A stretch of 64,000 nt of DNA from Hoeflea ulvae. GTDB lineage: Bacteria > Pseudomonadota > Alphaproteobacteria > Rhizobiales > Rhizobiaceae. Of the stretch, positions 17,570 through 27,755 are shown piece by piece. A model generated the notes under the pieces. It did no database searches. It was not told the origin of the DNA and was given only the letters and a program-made list of their open reading frames with translations. The position numbers and the translations under genes were made by a program. The stretch covers positions 7,501 through 71,500 of the forward strand of contig NZ_JAOVZQ010000001.1 of NCBI RefSeq assembly GCF_026619435.1, written 5' to 3'. The first letter of the stretch is position 1; every line of letters starts with the position of its first letter.

Positions 17570-18811
17570 TTAGCTGCGGTAATCACCATTGATTTCCACA
17601 TAGGCCTTGGTCAGATCGCAGGTGAACACCCTGGCCTTGCCGCGGCCAATGCCGAGATCCACCCTGATGGCGATTTCATCCTGCTTCATCACGTCCGAGG
17701 CCGCGGCTTCGCTGTAGGCCGGATCACGCTCGCCATCGACCGCCACCCGCACATCGCCAAACCAGATCGCAAGCTTGTCGCGCTCGGCCTTTTCGCCGGC
17801 CTTGCCGACCGCCATGACGATACGCCCCCAGTTGGCATCCTCGCCGGCAATCGCGGTCTTGACCAGCGGAGAATTGGCAATCGACCTTGCGATGCGTCCC
17901 GCTGCTTTGGCTGATGCCGCACCTGTCACCGTGATCTCGACCTGCTTGCGCGCACCCTCGCCATCGCGGACGATCTGGATCGCCAGGTCTTCCATGAGAT
18001 CGGCCAGGGCTTTCGCAAAATTCCGGGCCCGCGGATCCGCAGCCGATGAAATCCCCCCGCGCCCCGGTCGGACGCAGCGCCGGTCGCAAAGACCATCAGC
18101 GTGTCAGAGGTCGAGGTGTCGCTGTCGATCGTCACCGCATTGAAGGTCGTACCGACATGACGTCCGAGCAGGACCTGCAGGGCCTGCGCCTCGATGTCGG
18201 CATCGGTGACGATGAAGGACAGCATGGTGGCCATGTCCGGCGCAATCATCCCCGCGCCCTTGGCCATGCCATTGAGTGTCACCGTCACCCCGTCGATCCG
18301 CGCGGTTCGCGTGGCAACCTTGGGATAGGTGTCGGTGGTCATGATCGCCCGCGCCGCGTCGATCCAGCGATCGCCGCTTGCCGTGACAGCCATCTGATCA
18401 AGAACCGTGGCGAACTTGCTTGCATCCAGCGGCTCGCCGATGACGCCCGTTGAGGCCAGGAAAACCTCGCTCTCCGAGCAGCCCACAGCCTTGGCGGCAG
18501 CCTGTGCAGTCAGTGTCGTGGCGGCAACGCCCTTTTGCCCGGTGAAGGCATTGGCGTTGCCGGAATTGACCACCAGCGCCCGCGCACTGGCCGCCGCCGA
18601 GATTTTCCCGGCAGAAGTCCACCGGCGCGGACGGACATTTCGATGTGGTGAAGACCCCCGCGACCGCCGCCGGCTTGTCAAACACCATCAGCATGACATC
18701 CGTCCGGCCCTTGTACTTGATCCCGGCCGCAGCCGTTTCGATCCGTACGCCTGCGACCGCAGGAAGCTCGGCATAGGACTTGGGAGCCAGGGGAGATATG
18801 TCGGTGGACAT
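17570..18811 (-). pseudogene. argJ: Bifunctional ornithine acetyltransferase / N-acetylglutamate synthase, two apparent frameshifts
   Basis: ArgJ recycles the acetyl group in arginine synthesis. Three pieces cover one full-length protein. Piece one begins [16 protein letters not shown] at 18811. Piece two carries [17 protein letters not shown] and the autocleavage region [16 protein letters not shown]. Piece three carries [17 protein letters not shown] and ends EINGDYRS at 17570. Removing one A from the A4 run (plus strand 18603-18606) joins pieces one and two. Adding one G to the G6 run near 18054-18059 joins two and three, giving [19 protein letters not shown]. Every catalytic segment is preserved, so homopolymer sequencing error is more likely than decay. 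It follows the parvulin gene by 44 bp. Confidence 0.9.
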
Positions 18812-18855
18812 CTGAGGATCCTTGAAACGGCGGCGTCAGCCGGAACGGGCGTGGA

Positions 18856-19707
18856 CTATTGCTGCTGATTGATGGCTTCGTAGGCGGCCTTCAGTTCGGG
18901 ATCGATCACGTCGATCTCGATTTCGGCGCGTGCGGCCTTGATCAGGTCACCATAGCGCTCCCGCATCACCAGCTGCCGGACCTGGTCGGAAACGGCTTCA
19001 AAGGCCGGAGGCGCGGTTTCGCGGCGATCCTCGAGCTTGATCACGTGCCAGCCGAACTGGGTCTTGACCGGTTCCTTGGCATATTCGCCAGCCTTGAGCG
19101 TGAAGGCCACGGCTTCGAATTCCGGCACCATGCGTCCCTTGGTGAAATAGCCGAGTTCTCCACCCTGCGGCGCGCTCGGGCCGGTCGACTTTTCCTTGGC
19201 CAGTTCGGCAAAGTCCTTGCCCGCGTCCAGCTCTTCGATAACGGCCTTGGCTTCTTCCTCCGTCTTGAGAAGGATGTGGCGCGCGCTGACTTCCTCTTCC
19301 GGCGGTGTGGCGGCGATTTCCTTGTCGTAGCGCGCCTTGACGTCGGCATCGGTCACCGGGTCAACGACGGTCGCCTTGAAGATGGCATTGTGAAGCGCGC
19401 GGTCGCGCTGGAACTTCATCAGCGTCTTGAACTCTTCGCTCTCGTCGAACTTCTCGGCTTCAGCCTTGTGCGCCAGCGTCTTGATATCGATGACGGCAGC
19501 AAGTGCCGCAACGCGGCGCTGCTCTGCCGGCATCTGCGCGAACTGCGGATCGAGATCAGTCTCCGCCAGGGTCAGCTCGGAGGCCAGAACCTCGATACCG
19601 GCGACCGTGGCGACCACCGGATCGGCCTCATCAGCAGCATGGCCCTGGATTGGCAATAGTGCGATTGAACTCATCATAAGTGTGGCTGCAAGCTGCGATA
19701 GGCGCAT
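18856..19707 (-). CDS. Peptidylprolyl isomerase, parvulin (PpiC/SurA-like), periplasmic
   Basis: The 283-residue protein begins MRLSQLAATLMMSSIALLPI, a Sec signal peptide probably cut after GHA. The parvulin domain (about 140-235) contains ARHILLKTEEEA, GGELGYFTKGRMVPEFE and TQFGWHVIKLED. These enzymes isomerise proline bonds and help outer-membrane protein folding. AAAGG lies 7 nt before the ATG at 19707; the ATG at 19722 is an alternative without that site. It diverges from secA, so export motor and folding helper share one intergenic region, a standard rhizobial arrangement. Confidence 0.93.
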   Translation of the reverse strand: MRLSQLAATLMMSSIALLPIQGHAADEADPVVATVAGIEVLASELTLAETDLDPQFAQMPAEQRRVAALAAVIDIKTLAHKAEAEKFDESEEFKTLMKFQRDRALHNAIFKATVVDPVTDADVKARYDKEIAATPPEEEVSARHILLKTEEEAKAVIEELDAGKDFAELAKEKSTGPSAPQGGELGYFTKGRMVPEFEAVAFTLKAGEYAKEPVKTQFGWHVIKLEDRRETAPPAFEAVSDQVRQLVMRERYGDLIKAARAEIEIDVIDPELKAAYEAINQQQ

Positions 19708-19794
19708 GGATAGACCTTTCATTGTGAAGCTATTCGGGACGGCAAGCCAGGTACCCGTGGATTTTGGCCGCCTTAAGACGGTCTTTCGCCGCCG

Positions 19795-19823
19795 TTGACA
19801 TCGTTCGACCCCCCTCTTATCTG
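19795..19823 (+). promoter_or_regulatory. Candidate sigma-70 promoter of secA
   Basis: A perfect -35 hexamer TTGACA (19795-19800) is followed after 17 nt by TATCTG (19818-19823), a weak -10. It leaves a leader of about 130 nt before the secA ATG. Confidence 0.4.
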
Positions 19824-19960
19824 TCAGCCAACCGTCCGTCCAGACGGCTTTCATGGAATGAAGGCCGGCGGGAAGGCGTTTTCCATTCGACACTCCGGTC
19901 GCAGGCCAGCGCCGGTTTTCAGCCCTGCCGTCCGTGCAGCCTCAAGAAAGGACCATAGTA

Positions 19961-22678
19961 ATGGTCAAGTTCGGCGCAATCGCCCGCAAATTGTTCGGCT
20001 CCTCAAATGAACGCCGGATCCGGGCCTATAAGCCAAAAGTTGACGCCATCAATGCCCTGGAACCCGAACTCCGGGCGCTCAGCGACAGTGATCTGGTGGC
20101 GCGCACGACACAGTTCCGTGAACAGATCGCTGCCGGCACCTCGGTCGATGACCTTCTGGTCCCCGCCTTCGCCACCGTTCGCGAGGCCGCCCACCGCACT
20201 GTCGGGCTGCGCCCCTTCGATGTCCAGCTGATCGGCGGCATGATTCTCAACGAGAACGCCATCGCGGAAATGAAGACCGGCGAGGGCAAGACCCTGGTGG
20301 CCACGCTTGCGGTCTATCTCAATGCGCTGTCGGGCAAGGGCGTCCACGTCGTCACCGTCAACGACTATCTCGCCCGTCGTGACGCCGAATGGATGGCCCG
20401 GATCTATGGCTTTCTTGGCCTGACCACGGGAATTGTCGTCCACGGCATGGACGACAATGAACGCCGCGAGGCCTATGCCTGCGACATCACCTATGCCACC
20501 AACAACGAGCTCGGCTTCGATTACCTGCGCGACAACATGAAATATGATCGCGCCCAGATGGTCATGCGCGGCCACCATTACGCCATCGTCGACGAGGTCG
20601 ATTCCATCCTGGTCGACGAGGCCCGCACGCCGCTGATCATTTCCGGGCCGCTGGACGACCGGTCGGATCTCTACACCCGCATCGACACGCTGATCGGCAA
20701 GCTCGAGCCTGACGATTACGAGATCGACGAAAAGCAGCGCTCCGCCACCTTCACCGAATCCGGCACCGAGAAGCTGGAAGCCATGCTGGCGGCGGAAGAC
20801 ATGCTCAAGGGCGAATCGCTCTATGATGTCGAAAACGTCGCCGTGGTTCACCACATCAACAACGCGCTCAAGGCGCACCGGCTTTTCACCCGCGACAAGG
20901 ACTATATCGTCAAGGATGACGAGATCGTCATCATCGACGAGTTCACCGGCCGCATGATGCCGGGACGCCGCTATTCCGAAGGCCAGCACCAGGCGCTCGA
21001 GGCCAAGGAAGGCGTCAAGATCCAGCCGGAAAACCAGACGCTGGCCTCGATCACCTTCCAGAACTATTTCCGCATGTATTCCAAGCTTGCCGGCATGACC
21101 GGCACGGCCTCCACCGAGGCAGAGGAATTTGGAAACATCTACGGCCTCGACGTTGTCGAAGTGCCGACCAATGTGCCCATCGCCCGTATTGATGAAGACG
21201 ACGAGGTCTACCGCACCGTCGAGGAAAAATACCAGGCGATCATCGACGACATCAAGCAATCGCGCGCCAAGAAACAGCCGGTTCTGGTCGGCACCACCTC
21301 GATCGACAAGTCCGAAATTCTCGCCGATTTGCTGCGCAGGGAAGGCGTCGAGGACTTCAAGGTCCTCAACGCCCGCTACCACGAGCAGGAAGCCTATATC
21401 GTCTCCCAGGCCGGCGTCCCCGGCGCCGTCACCATCGCTACCAACATGGCCGGACGCGGTACCGACATCCAGCTCGGCGGCAATGCCGACATGCGCGTGG
21501 CCCAGGAACTCGGCGCCATGCCGGAAGGTCCCGAGCGCGAGGCGAAGGAAAAGATCATTCGCGCCGAAGTGCAGAAGCTCAAGGATGAGGCGCTTGCCGC
21601 CGGCGGCCTTTATGTTCTGGCCACCGAGCGTCACGAAAGCCGCCGCATCGACAATCAGCTGCGCGGCCGTTCAGGCCGTCAGGGCGACCCCGGCCGGTCG
21701 AAATTCTTCCTGTCGCTGCAGGATGATCTGATGCGCATTTTCGGGTCCGAGCGCATGGACAGCATGCTCAAGACGCTGGGACTGAAGGATGGCGAGCCGA
21801 TCATCCATCCCTGGATCAACAAGGCGCTCGAGCGGGCCCAGAAGAAGGTTGAAGCGCGCAACTTCGACATCCGAAAGAACCTGCTCAAATTCGATGACGT
21901 GATGAACGACCAGCGCAAGGTGGTGTTCGAGCAACGCAAGGAACTGATGGACGCGGAATCGGTTTCCGAAACCATCGAGGACATGCGCCAGGAGGTCATC
22001 GACGGCCTCGTCAAGCTCCACATTCCCGAGCGCGCCTATGCCGAACAATGGAATGTCGAGGAGTTGAAGAAGGGCGTTCAGGCCTATCTCAATCTCGACC
22101 TGCCGATCGAAGAGTGGGCTGCGGAAGAAGGCATTGCCGAGGACGATATCCACGCCCGCATCACCGAGGCCGCAAACAAGCTCGCCAAAGAGAGGGCCGA
22201 ACGGTTCGGTCCCGAAGTGATGACCTATGTGGAGAAGTCGGTTGTCCTGCAGACGCTGGACCATCTCTGGCGCGAGCACCTGGTCAATCTCGACCATCTG
22301 CGCTCCGTCGTCGGCTTCCGCGGCTACGCCCAGCGTGATCCGCTGCAGGAATACAAGTCCGAAGCCTTTGAACTGTTTCAGGCGCTGCTGGCCAATCTGC
22401 GCCAGGCCGTCATGGCGCAGTTGATGCGAGTCGAGATCGTTCGCGAGGCCGCAGCCGCGCCGGAGCCGGAATTGCCCGAAGGCATGGAGGGTCACCACCT
22501 CGATGCCACCACCGGCGAAGACGAGTTCACCGCGCCCGAGGCGCAACCCGCGCCGGCCGTCGTGGCCCCCGAAGATCGCGACCCGGAAGACGAATCCACC
22601 TGGGGCAAGGTTGGCCGCAACGAGGCCTGTCCCTGCGGATCGGGCAAGAAATACAAGCATTGCCACGGCGCTTTCTAG
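19961..22678 (+). CDS. secA: Preprotein translocase subunit SecA
   Basis: SecA is the ATPase that drives unfolded preproteins through SecYEG. The 905-residue protein has Walker A KTGEGKT, the DEAD-type motif [14 protein letters not shown], the helicase motif [10 protein letters not shown] and the C-terminal zinc motif [14 protein letters not shown], which binds SecB and lipids. I start at the ATG at 19961 ([13 protein letters not shown]), with AAAGGA upstream; an earlier GTG reading at 19934 adds nine unrelated residues. A good terminator follows. It diverges from a periplasmic parvulin gene. Confidence 0.98.
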   Translation: MVKFGAIARKLFGSSNERRIRAYKPKVDAINALEPELRALSDSDLVARTTQFREQIAAGTSVDDLLVPAFATVREAAHRTVGLRPFDVQLIGGMILNENAIAEMKTGEGKTLVATLAVYLNALSGKGVHVVTVNDYLARRDAEWMARIYGFLGLTTGIVVHGMDDNERREAYACDITYATNNELGFDYLRDNMKYDRAQMVMRGHHYAIVDEVDSILVDEARTPLIISGPLDDRSDLYTRIDTLIGKLEPDDYEIDEKQRSATFTESGTEKLEAMLAAEDMLKGESLYDVENVAVVHHINNALKAHRLFTRDKDYIVKDDEIVIIDEFTGRMMPGRRYSEGQHQALEAKEGVKIQPENQTLASITFQNYFRMYSKLAGMTGTASTEAEEFGNIYGLDVVEVPTNVPIARIDEDDEVYRTVEEKYQAIIDDIKQSRAKKQPVLVGTTSIDKSEILADLLRREGVEDFKVLNARYHEQEAYIVSQAGVPGAVTIATNMAGRGTDIQLGGNADMRVAQELGAMPEGPEREAKEKIIRAEVQKLKDEALAAGGLYVLATERHESRRIDNQLRGRSGRQGDPGRSKFFLSLQDDLMRIFGSERMDSMLKTLGLKDGEPIIHPWINKALERAQKKVEARNFDIRKNLLKFDDVMNDQRKVVFEQRKELMDAESVSETIEDMRQEVIDGLVKLHIPERAYAEQWNVEELKKGVQAYLNLDLPIEEWAAEEGIAEDDIHARITEAANKLAKERAERFGPEVMTYVEKSVVLQTLDHLWREHLVNLDHLRSVVGFRGYAQRDPLQEYKSEAFELFQALLANLRQAVMAQLMRVEIVREAAAAPEPELPEGMEGHHLDATTGEDEFTAPEAQPAPAVVAPEDRDPEDESTWGKVGRNEACPCGSGKKYKHCHGAF

Positions 22679-22716
22679 AGCCCTGGCGCGCGCTTGAGAC
22701 AATGATTGAAACCTGA

Positions 22717-22746
22717 CGGGATCCGCATTCGCGGGTCCCGTTTTTT
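22717..22746 (+). terminator. Rho-independent terminator of secA
   Basis: A 10-bp stem (22717-22726 with 22731-22740, one G-T pair) with a 4-nt loop is followed by six T residues. It begins 38 nt after the secA stop. The rest of 22747-22975 shows no gene. Confidence 0.9.
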
Positions 22747-22975
22747 CATGTTGCAGGTAATGGTTTCGCCGCCTCCAAAGCCGCGCGCCTGCCGCCCGGC
22801 GCTTGGGCCTTAACCCCATATTTGCTGCCTAAACCCTTGTTTTCCATCACGGGTGCCCGGAACGTTCTGAACCCGAACCTTTGACAATTGGCAGCCGCCA
22901 CAGGCTGCGGACCATACCGTTTCTTAACGTCGCCATGCCAAGGTGCCTGTGCAACAACAGGACGATAGCCTGACC

Positions 22976-24397
22976 ATGACGTTGATCGACACAGCCGGCA
23001 AAATATTGCCGCCGCGCTACGCTGCGCGGCTGATGCCTGTGTTTGAGCGCCTGTTGACCGTGATGACGGCGAAGGACGAGACCAGCGCCGCACAGCGCAT
23101 GGCCCTGGTCGCCTTCTCGATCCGCATTGTCAGCGCGGCCATAGCCTTTGTCTCGCAGATCATCCTGGCCCGGCTGATGGGCGAGTTCGAATACGGGATA
23201 TTCGTTTTCGTCTGGGTCATCGCTGTCATTCTCGGCAATCTCTCCTGCCTCGGATTTCACACGACAGTCATCCGGTTCCTGCCGCAATACCGCAGCGCGG
23301 GCGCCGACGAGTCTATCCGCGGCCTGACCGCGACGGCGCGGATTTTCGCCCTGGTCTCGGCGACCCTGATCGCGGCCACCGGCATCGCGGCCCTTTATCT
23401 GCTGGGCGACAAGATCCAGGCGCATTACATCCAGCCGCTGTTTGTCGGCGCCTTCGTGCTGCCGATGATCGCCCTGGGCGATGTGCTGGACGGCACCGCG
23501 CGCGCCAATGGCTGGCCGGTTCATGCGCTCGGCCCGACCTACATCATCCGGCCGCTGCTGATCCTGTCGCTTGTCGCCTGCGCCATCGGGCTGGGGCGAA
23601 TGGCCGATGCCAACACCGCCATCCTGGCGGCCCTGGCTGCGGCCTATCTGACCACGATCCTTCAATATGTGGTGATCACGGGCAAGCTGAAACAGCGTTT
23701 CCCGGCGCCCGGAATCCAGATCCATTTCAGAACCTGGCTGACGGTGGCCTTCCCGATCTTCCTGATCGAGGGCTTCTATTTCATGCTCACCAATTCCGAC
23801 GTGATCATCGTCGGCCTCTATTTGCCGCCGGAAAAGGTGGCGGTCTATTTCGCCGCAGCCAAGACCATGGCGCTGGTGCATTTCGTCTATTTCGCCGTCA
23901 AGGCCGCGGTTGCCCAGCGGTTTTCGAGCCTTGTGTCGGGAACCGACCGCGCCGCGCTGTCGGCCTTTGCCCGGCTGACCGTTCAGTGGACATTCTGGCC
24001 GTCGCTGCTGGTCGGCGGCCTGGTGATCCTGGCCGGTCCGTTTCTGTTGTCGCTGTTCGGCCCCGCCTTCCAGGAAGGCCACATGATCATGATCGTGCTG
24101 TTTGCCGGGATCATCGCCAAGGCCATGATCGGCCCGGGTGAAGTGCTGCTGACCATGGCCGGCGAACACCGGATCTGCGCAGCGATCTACGCCGTGGCGC
24201 TGGCCGCCAATCTCGGCATCAACATCGTGCTCATCCCGGTCTGGGGCCTGCTCGGCGCGGCAACAGCCACCGCTGCGGCCATGGTCATCGAGGCGGGCCT
24301 GCTCCACATCATCATACGCCGGCGGCTGGGCATCGTCATGTTCATCGCAGCAGGTCCGGCCTCCGGCCGCGGCCGGTTCGGAACGGAAACAGGATAG
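22976..24397 (+). CDS. Polysaccharide/lipopolysaccharide flippase-like membrane protein (MOP superfamily)
   Basis: The 473-residue protein is strongly hydrophobic with roughly 12-14 membrane segments. It has the Wzx/MATE-like N-terminal segment RIVSAAIAFVSQIILARLMG and a GEVLLTMAGEH loop. Members move lipid-linked sugar units across the inner membrane for exopolysaccharide or O-antigen. The start at 22976 gives MTLIDTAGKILPPRY; a GTG at 22943 is possible, but neither has a strong ribosome site. The CelD/BcsL-type acetyltransferase starts 3 bp after its stop, so the pair forms a surface-polysaccharide operon. No glycosyltransferases lie nearby, so the polymer is unknown. Confidence 0.88.
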   Translation: MTLIDTAGKILPPRYAARLMPVFERLLTVMTAKDETSAAQRMALVAFSIRIVSAAIAFVSQIILARLMGEFEYGIFVFVWVIAVILGNLSCLGFHTTVIRFLPQYRSAGADESIRGLTATARIFALVSATLIAATGIAALYLLGDKIQAHYIQPLFVGAFVLPMIALGDVLDGTARANGWPVHALGPTYIIRPLLILSLVACAIGLGRMADANTAILAALAAAYLTTILQYVVITGKLKQRFPAPGIQIHFRTWLTVAFPIFLIEGFYFMLTNSDVIIVGLYLPPEKVAVYFAAAKTMALVHFVYFAVKAAVAQRFSSLVSGTDRAALSAFARLTVQWTFWPSLLVGGLVILAGPFLLSLFGPAFQEGHMIMIVLFAGIIAKAMIGPGEVLLTMAGEHRICAAIYAVALAANLGINIVLIPVWGLLGAATATAAAMVIEAGLLHIIIRRRLGIVMFIAAGPASGRGRFGTETG

Positions 24398-24400
24398 ATC

Positions 24401-25675
24401 ATGGCTTCAAGTCCAGTTGTTCAGGATGAGGTCGCCAGCCAGGCCAACGCGATGATTGGCGAGTTCGCTGACGTCGAGACCGCCCGTCCGCTCCCCGACC
24501 GCGATGTCGCCGTCGGGCGGGAAGGCCGGCATCTGGCCATCTATCCGGCGCGCGCCGGCTATGAATTGCAGGAAGAGCTCGATTTCCTCACCAACCGCGC
24601 GCTGGAGCCCAACGTGTTCTTCTCGAGCCGTTTCCTGGCGCCCGCCATGCCACGGCTCGAGGACCGGGTCATTCGTCTCATGCTGATGCGCGATGAATCC
24701 GAAACCCATTCGCGCATGCGGCTGATGCTGCCGTTCTCGGTGGAAAAACCCGGCTTCTCCGTCGGCGCGTCGATCATCCGGGCCTGGGCCAACCCCTTCG
24801 GCCCCCTGGGAACGCCGCTGCTTGACCGTGAAGACGCGGCAGAAACGCTGGACAACATGCTCGAGGCGCTTTCGCGGCCCGAGAGCGGCCTGCCGGGCAT
24901 CCTCGTGCTGCCGGACCTGCGGCTCGACGGGCCCGTTGCCAGCCTGTTGCGCGCCGTGGCCCTGGGCCGCAACCTTTCGGTTGCCGTCACCGACGAGGCC
25001 CAGCGGCCGATGCTGCAGAGCACCCTCGACGCCGAAGACTATCTCGGCCACGCGGTGTCCCCGCATCACCGCCGCGAGATGCGCCGGCAGTGGCGCCGCC
25101 TCTCCGAACATGGCGAGGTGACCTACACGGTTGCCCGTCAGCCTGATGAAATCCGCTATCATCTGGAAGAATTTCTGACTCTGGAGGATTCGGGCTGGAA
25201 GGGGCGCCGCAAGAGCGCCATGGTCGCCGACCGCTACCGCGCAGCCTTCGCCCGGGAAGCGATCAACAGCCTGGCCGAAACCGACAGCGTGCGCATTCAC
25301 AGCCTGGCTCTTGACGGCGAGGCCATCGCATCGATGATCGTCTTCGTTTCCTCAGGCGACGCCTGGACCTGGAAAACCGCCTATGACGAAACCTATGCCC
25401 GCTATTCGCCCGGCAAGCTTCTGGTCGACCGGCTGACGGAATGGCATCTCGATGATCTCAACATCCAGCGCACCGATTCCTGCGCGGTTCCCGACCACCC
25501 GATCATGAGCCGGATGTGGACCGAGCGCGAAAGCATGGGCACCATGGTGATCGGGCTCAACGCCGGGCACGACCGCGATGTCCGCCAGGTCGCGACCCAG
25601 CTCCACATCTACCGCAACACCCGCAACATCGCCCGGATGCTGCGCGAGAAGATCCGCGGCATCGCCCGCCGCTGA
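24401..25675 (+). CDS. GNAT family acetyltransferase of the CelD/BcsL type
   Basis: The 424-residue protein has a C-terminal Acetyltransf_6 fold related to FemAB: SPHHRREMRRQWRRL, LEDSGWKGR and DETYARYSPGKLLVDRLTEW are characteristic. Family members acylate sugars or cell-envelope polymers, and some are annotated as cellulose biosynthesis proteins. Its position directly after a polysaccharide flippase supports acyl decoration of an exported polysaccharide, which is inference. The stop codon abuts the stop of the convergent acyl-CoA synthetase with no intervening base, so transcription must terminate inside one of the two genes. Confidence 0.88.
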   Translation: MASSPVVQDEVASQANAMIGEFADVETARPLPDRDVAVGREGRHLAIYPARAGYELQEELDFLTNRALEPNVFFSSRFLAPAMPRLEDRVIRLMLMRDESETHSRMRLMLPFSVEKPGFSVGASIIRAWANPFGPLGTPLLDREDAAETLDNMLEALSRPESGLPGILVLPDLRLDGPVASLLRAVALGRNLSVAVTDEAQRPMLQSTLDAEDYLGHAVSPHHRREMRRQWRRLSEHGEVTYTVARQPDEIRYHLEEFLTLEDSGWKGRRKSAMVADRYRAAFAREAINSLAETDSVRIHSLALDGEAIASMIVFVSSGDAWTWKTAYDETYARYSPGKLLVDRLTEWHLDDLNIQRTDSCAVPDHPIMSRMWTERESMGTMVIGLNAGHDRDVRQVATQLHIYRNTRNIARMLREKIRGIARR

Positions 25676-27328
25676 TCAGGTGCCCGACGCGGCGGCAGCT
25701 TCGGCAATCGCCCTGTCCCGGAGCTCGCGGCGGATCACCTTGCCGGTCGTGGTCAATGGCAGGCTGTCGACAAATTCGATCTCGCGCGGATATTCATGCG
25801 CCGACAGCCGGGTCTTGACCCAGTCGCGCACCGACTCCGCCAGCTCCGCATCGGCACTGACCCCCGGCGCCACCACCACATAGGCCTTGACGATTTCGGT
25901 GCGGATCGCGTCGGGCTTGCCCACCGCCGCCGCAAGCACCACCGCCGGATGTCCGGTCAGGCAATCCTCGATCTCGCCCGGTCCGATCCGGTATCCCGAC
26001 GAGGTGATGACATCGTCGTCGCGCCCGAAAAACGAGAAATACCCGTCCGCATCGCGAACGCCCTGGTCGCCGGTCAGCATCCAGTCGCCGATGAATTTTG
26101 CCTCGGTCGCGGCGTCATTCTGCCAGTAGCCCAGAAACATCACCGGGTCGGGACGACTGACCGCGATCTGGCCCGAGGTGCCATCCGGCACGACGGTGCC
26201 CTGATCATCAATCACCGCCACCTCGTGTCCCGGCACCGGCTTGCCGATGGCGCCCCCACGGCTGACTCCGAGCATTGCGCAGGATGCCAGCACCAGATTG
26301 CATTCGGTCTGGCCGTAGAATTCATTGATGGTCAGGCCAAGCACCCGCTGCGCCCAGTCATAGGTTTCACGGCCCAGGGCCTCGCCGCCCGAACCGACGG
26401 TGCGCAGATCGAGCCGGTGGCGCGACAGCGGATCGGTGACCGTGCGCATGATCCTGAGCGCGGTAGGCGGAATGAAGGCGTTGCGCACCTGCATCTCCGC
26501 CATGATCCGGTAGGCCAGTTCCGGGTCGAATTTCTGCGCGCGGGACGATACCACCGGCACGCCGAGCAGCAGTCCCGGCAACAGCACATTGAGCAGGCCG
26601 CCGGCCCAGGCCCAGTCCGCCGGGGTCCACAGCTTGTCGCCCGGCTGCGGCATGAATTCATGATGGGTCTGCACGCCTGGAATATGACCGATCAGCACCC
26701 TGTGCCCGTGCAGCGCGCCCTTGGGCGGCCCGGTGGTGCCCGAAGTAAAGATCATCAATGCCGGATCGTCGGCGCGGGTCGCAACCGCGATCGGCCCATC
26801 CGGATGACCTTGCTCCAGCCTGTCAAAGCCGACCGCATCGCCGCCGTCGTCGTCACCGGTAACGATGATCGTTTCAAGTGCGCTCAGCCGCTCCCTGATG
26901 GCAAGGATCTTGTCGCGTCCGGTCGCGGTCGTCACAAGCGCTGTCGCGCCTGACGCGGTGAGACGGTGCTCGACCGCCTCGACCCCGAACAGCAGCGCCA
27001 GCGGCACCGCGATCGCGCCCAGCTTGTAGATCGCCACATGGGCAATCGCCGTTTCGAATCCCTGCGGCAGCATCAGCGCCACCCGGTCGCCGGGCTTGAC
27101 GCCAAGCGATCTCAGCCCGCGGGCAAAGGCATTGGAGCGCCGCGCCAGCGCGCCGTAGCTCAGCCGCTCGGGCGCGCCGTCCGGATTGAAATGCTCAAGG
27201 CAGATCCGCTCCGGCTCACGCGCCGCCCAGTCATCCGACACAGCCGAGCCGATGTTGAAAAACTCCGGAACGTCCCACGAAAACCGCGAGGCAATATCCT
27301 CGAGCGTCTCTCCCGCCGGCAGCAGCAT
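25676..27328 (-). CDS. AMP-binding acyl-CoA synthetase (medium-chain/acetyl-CoA synthetase-like)
   Basis: The 550-residue enzyme activates a carboxylic acid with ATP and joins it to CoA. It has the P-loop IFTSGTTGPPKGALHG, the YGQTE motif, the hinge GYRIGPGEIED and the C-terminal catalytic lysine in TTTGKVIRREL. The pattern is closest to AcsM-like medium-chain synthetases; the exact chain length is not readable. I start at the ATG at 27328 (MLLPAGETLEDIA), with CGAGG upstream; earlier starts add a stretch unlike the family. It could feed beta-oxidation, whose electrons would pass through EtfBA encoded further on. Confidence 0.93.
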   Translation of the reverse strand: MLLPAGETLEDIASRFSWDVPEFFNIGSAVSDDWAAREPERICLEHFNPDGAPERLSYGALARRSNAFARGLRSLGVKPGDRVALMLPQGFETAIAHVAIYKLGAIAVPLALLFGVEAVEHRLTASGATALVTTATGRDKILAIRERLSALETIIVTGDDDGGDAVGFDRLEQGHPDGPIAVATRADDPALMIFTSGTTGPPKGALHGHRVLIGHIPGVQTHHEFMPQPGDKLWTPADWAWAGGLLNVLLPGLLLGVPVVSSRAQKFDPELAYRIMAEMQVRNAFIPPTALRIMRTVTDPLSRHRLDLRTVGSGGEALGRETYDWAQRVLGLTINEFYGQTECNLVLASCAMLGVSRGGAIGKPVPGHEVAVIDDQGTVVPDGTSGQIAVSRPDPVMFLGYWQNDAATEAKFIGDWMLTGDQGVRDADGYFSFFGRDDDVITSSGYRIGPGEIEDCLTGHPAVVLAAAVGKPDAIRTEIVKAYVVVAPGVSADAELAESVRDWVKTRLSAHEYPREIEFVDSLPLTTTGKVIRRELRDRAIAEAAAASGT

Positions 27329-27485
27329 GACTGAAAATCCTCGCACACACATTTCACTCTGCTCGCCGCAGATTCTCACGCGGACAGCCGGAAACCAGAT
27401 CAAGTCCTATCAGGCGTCAGGGGCGGAATGAAGAGGGTCGGAAGCATTGCTGAATGCGCAGTGGCACGATCACGCAAAGAAAAAT

Positions 27486-27570
27486 TGGTGCCCCCTTCCG
27501 GACTCGAACCGGAACTCCTTGCAGAACCGCATTTTGAGTGCGGCGCGTCTACCAATTCCGCCAAAGGGGC
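27486..27570 (-). tRNA. tRNA-Leu (anticodon CAA)
   Basis: An 85-nt class II tRNA with encoded CCA. The anticodon stem CCGCA/TGCGG holds the loop CTCAAAA, giving anticodon CAA for UUG codons. A long variable arm is present, the T loop GGTTCGAGTCC is canonical, and the acceptor stem is seven base pairs with one G-T pair. A T-rich stretch follows immediately on the minus strand and would end transcription. Confidence 0.97.
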
Positions 27571-27602
27571 GCTGCGCCGGTCGAACCGGTGCAGACGGCG
27601 GG

Positions 27603-27630
27603 ACTATAGTCAGCGATTTGTTCCGGTCAA
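27603..27630 (-). promoter_or_regulatory. Promoter of tRNA-Leu
   Basis: On the minus strand TTGACC (complement of 27625-27630) and TATAGT (complement of 27603-27608) are separated by 16 nt, about 33 nt before the mature tRNA 5' end. Confidence 0.7.
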
Positions 27631-27755
27631 ACGCTTTTTTCAACATCCCGTCGGCCGGATTGAAGATCAAATCGCACCGCCACAAGGCCTGTTTACCCCG
27701 CCGGTCTTTGCGATTAAGACCCTGACGGTGCCGCACGACAGGAAGAAGCCTTTTC

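Noticed and set aside
20003..21634. Open frame antisense to secA
   Set aside because: SecA is complete with all motifs; the antisense translation has no recognisable domain.
22847..24307. 486-codon minus-strand frame opposite the flippase gene
   Set aside because: Composition is Asp/Gly/Arg/Gln-rich with no membrane or enzyme motif; the plus-strand membrane protein is convincing.
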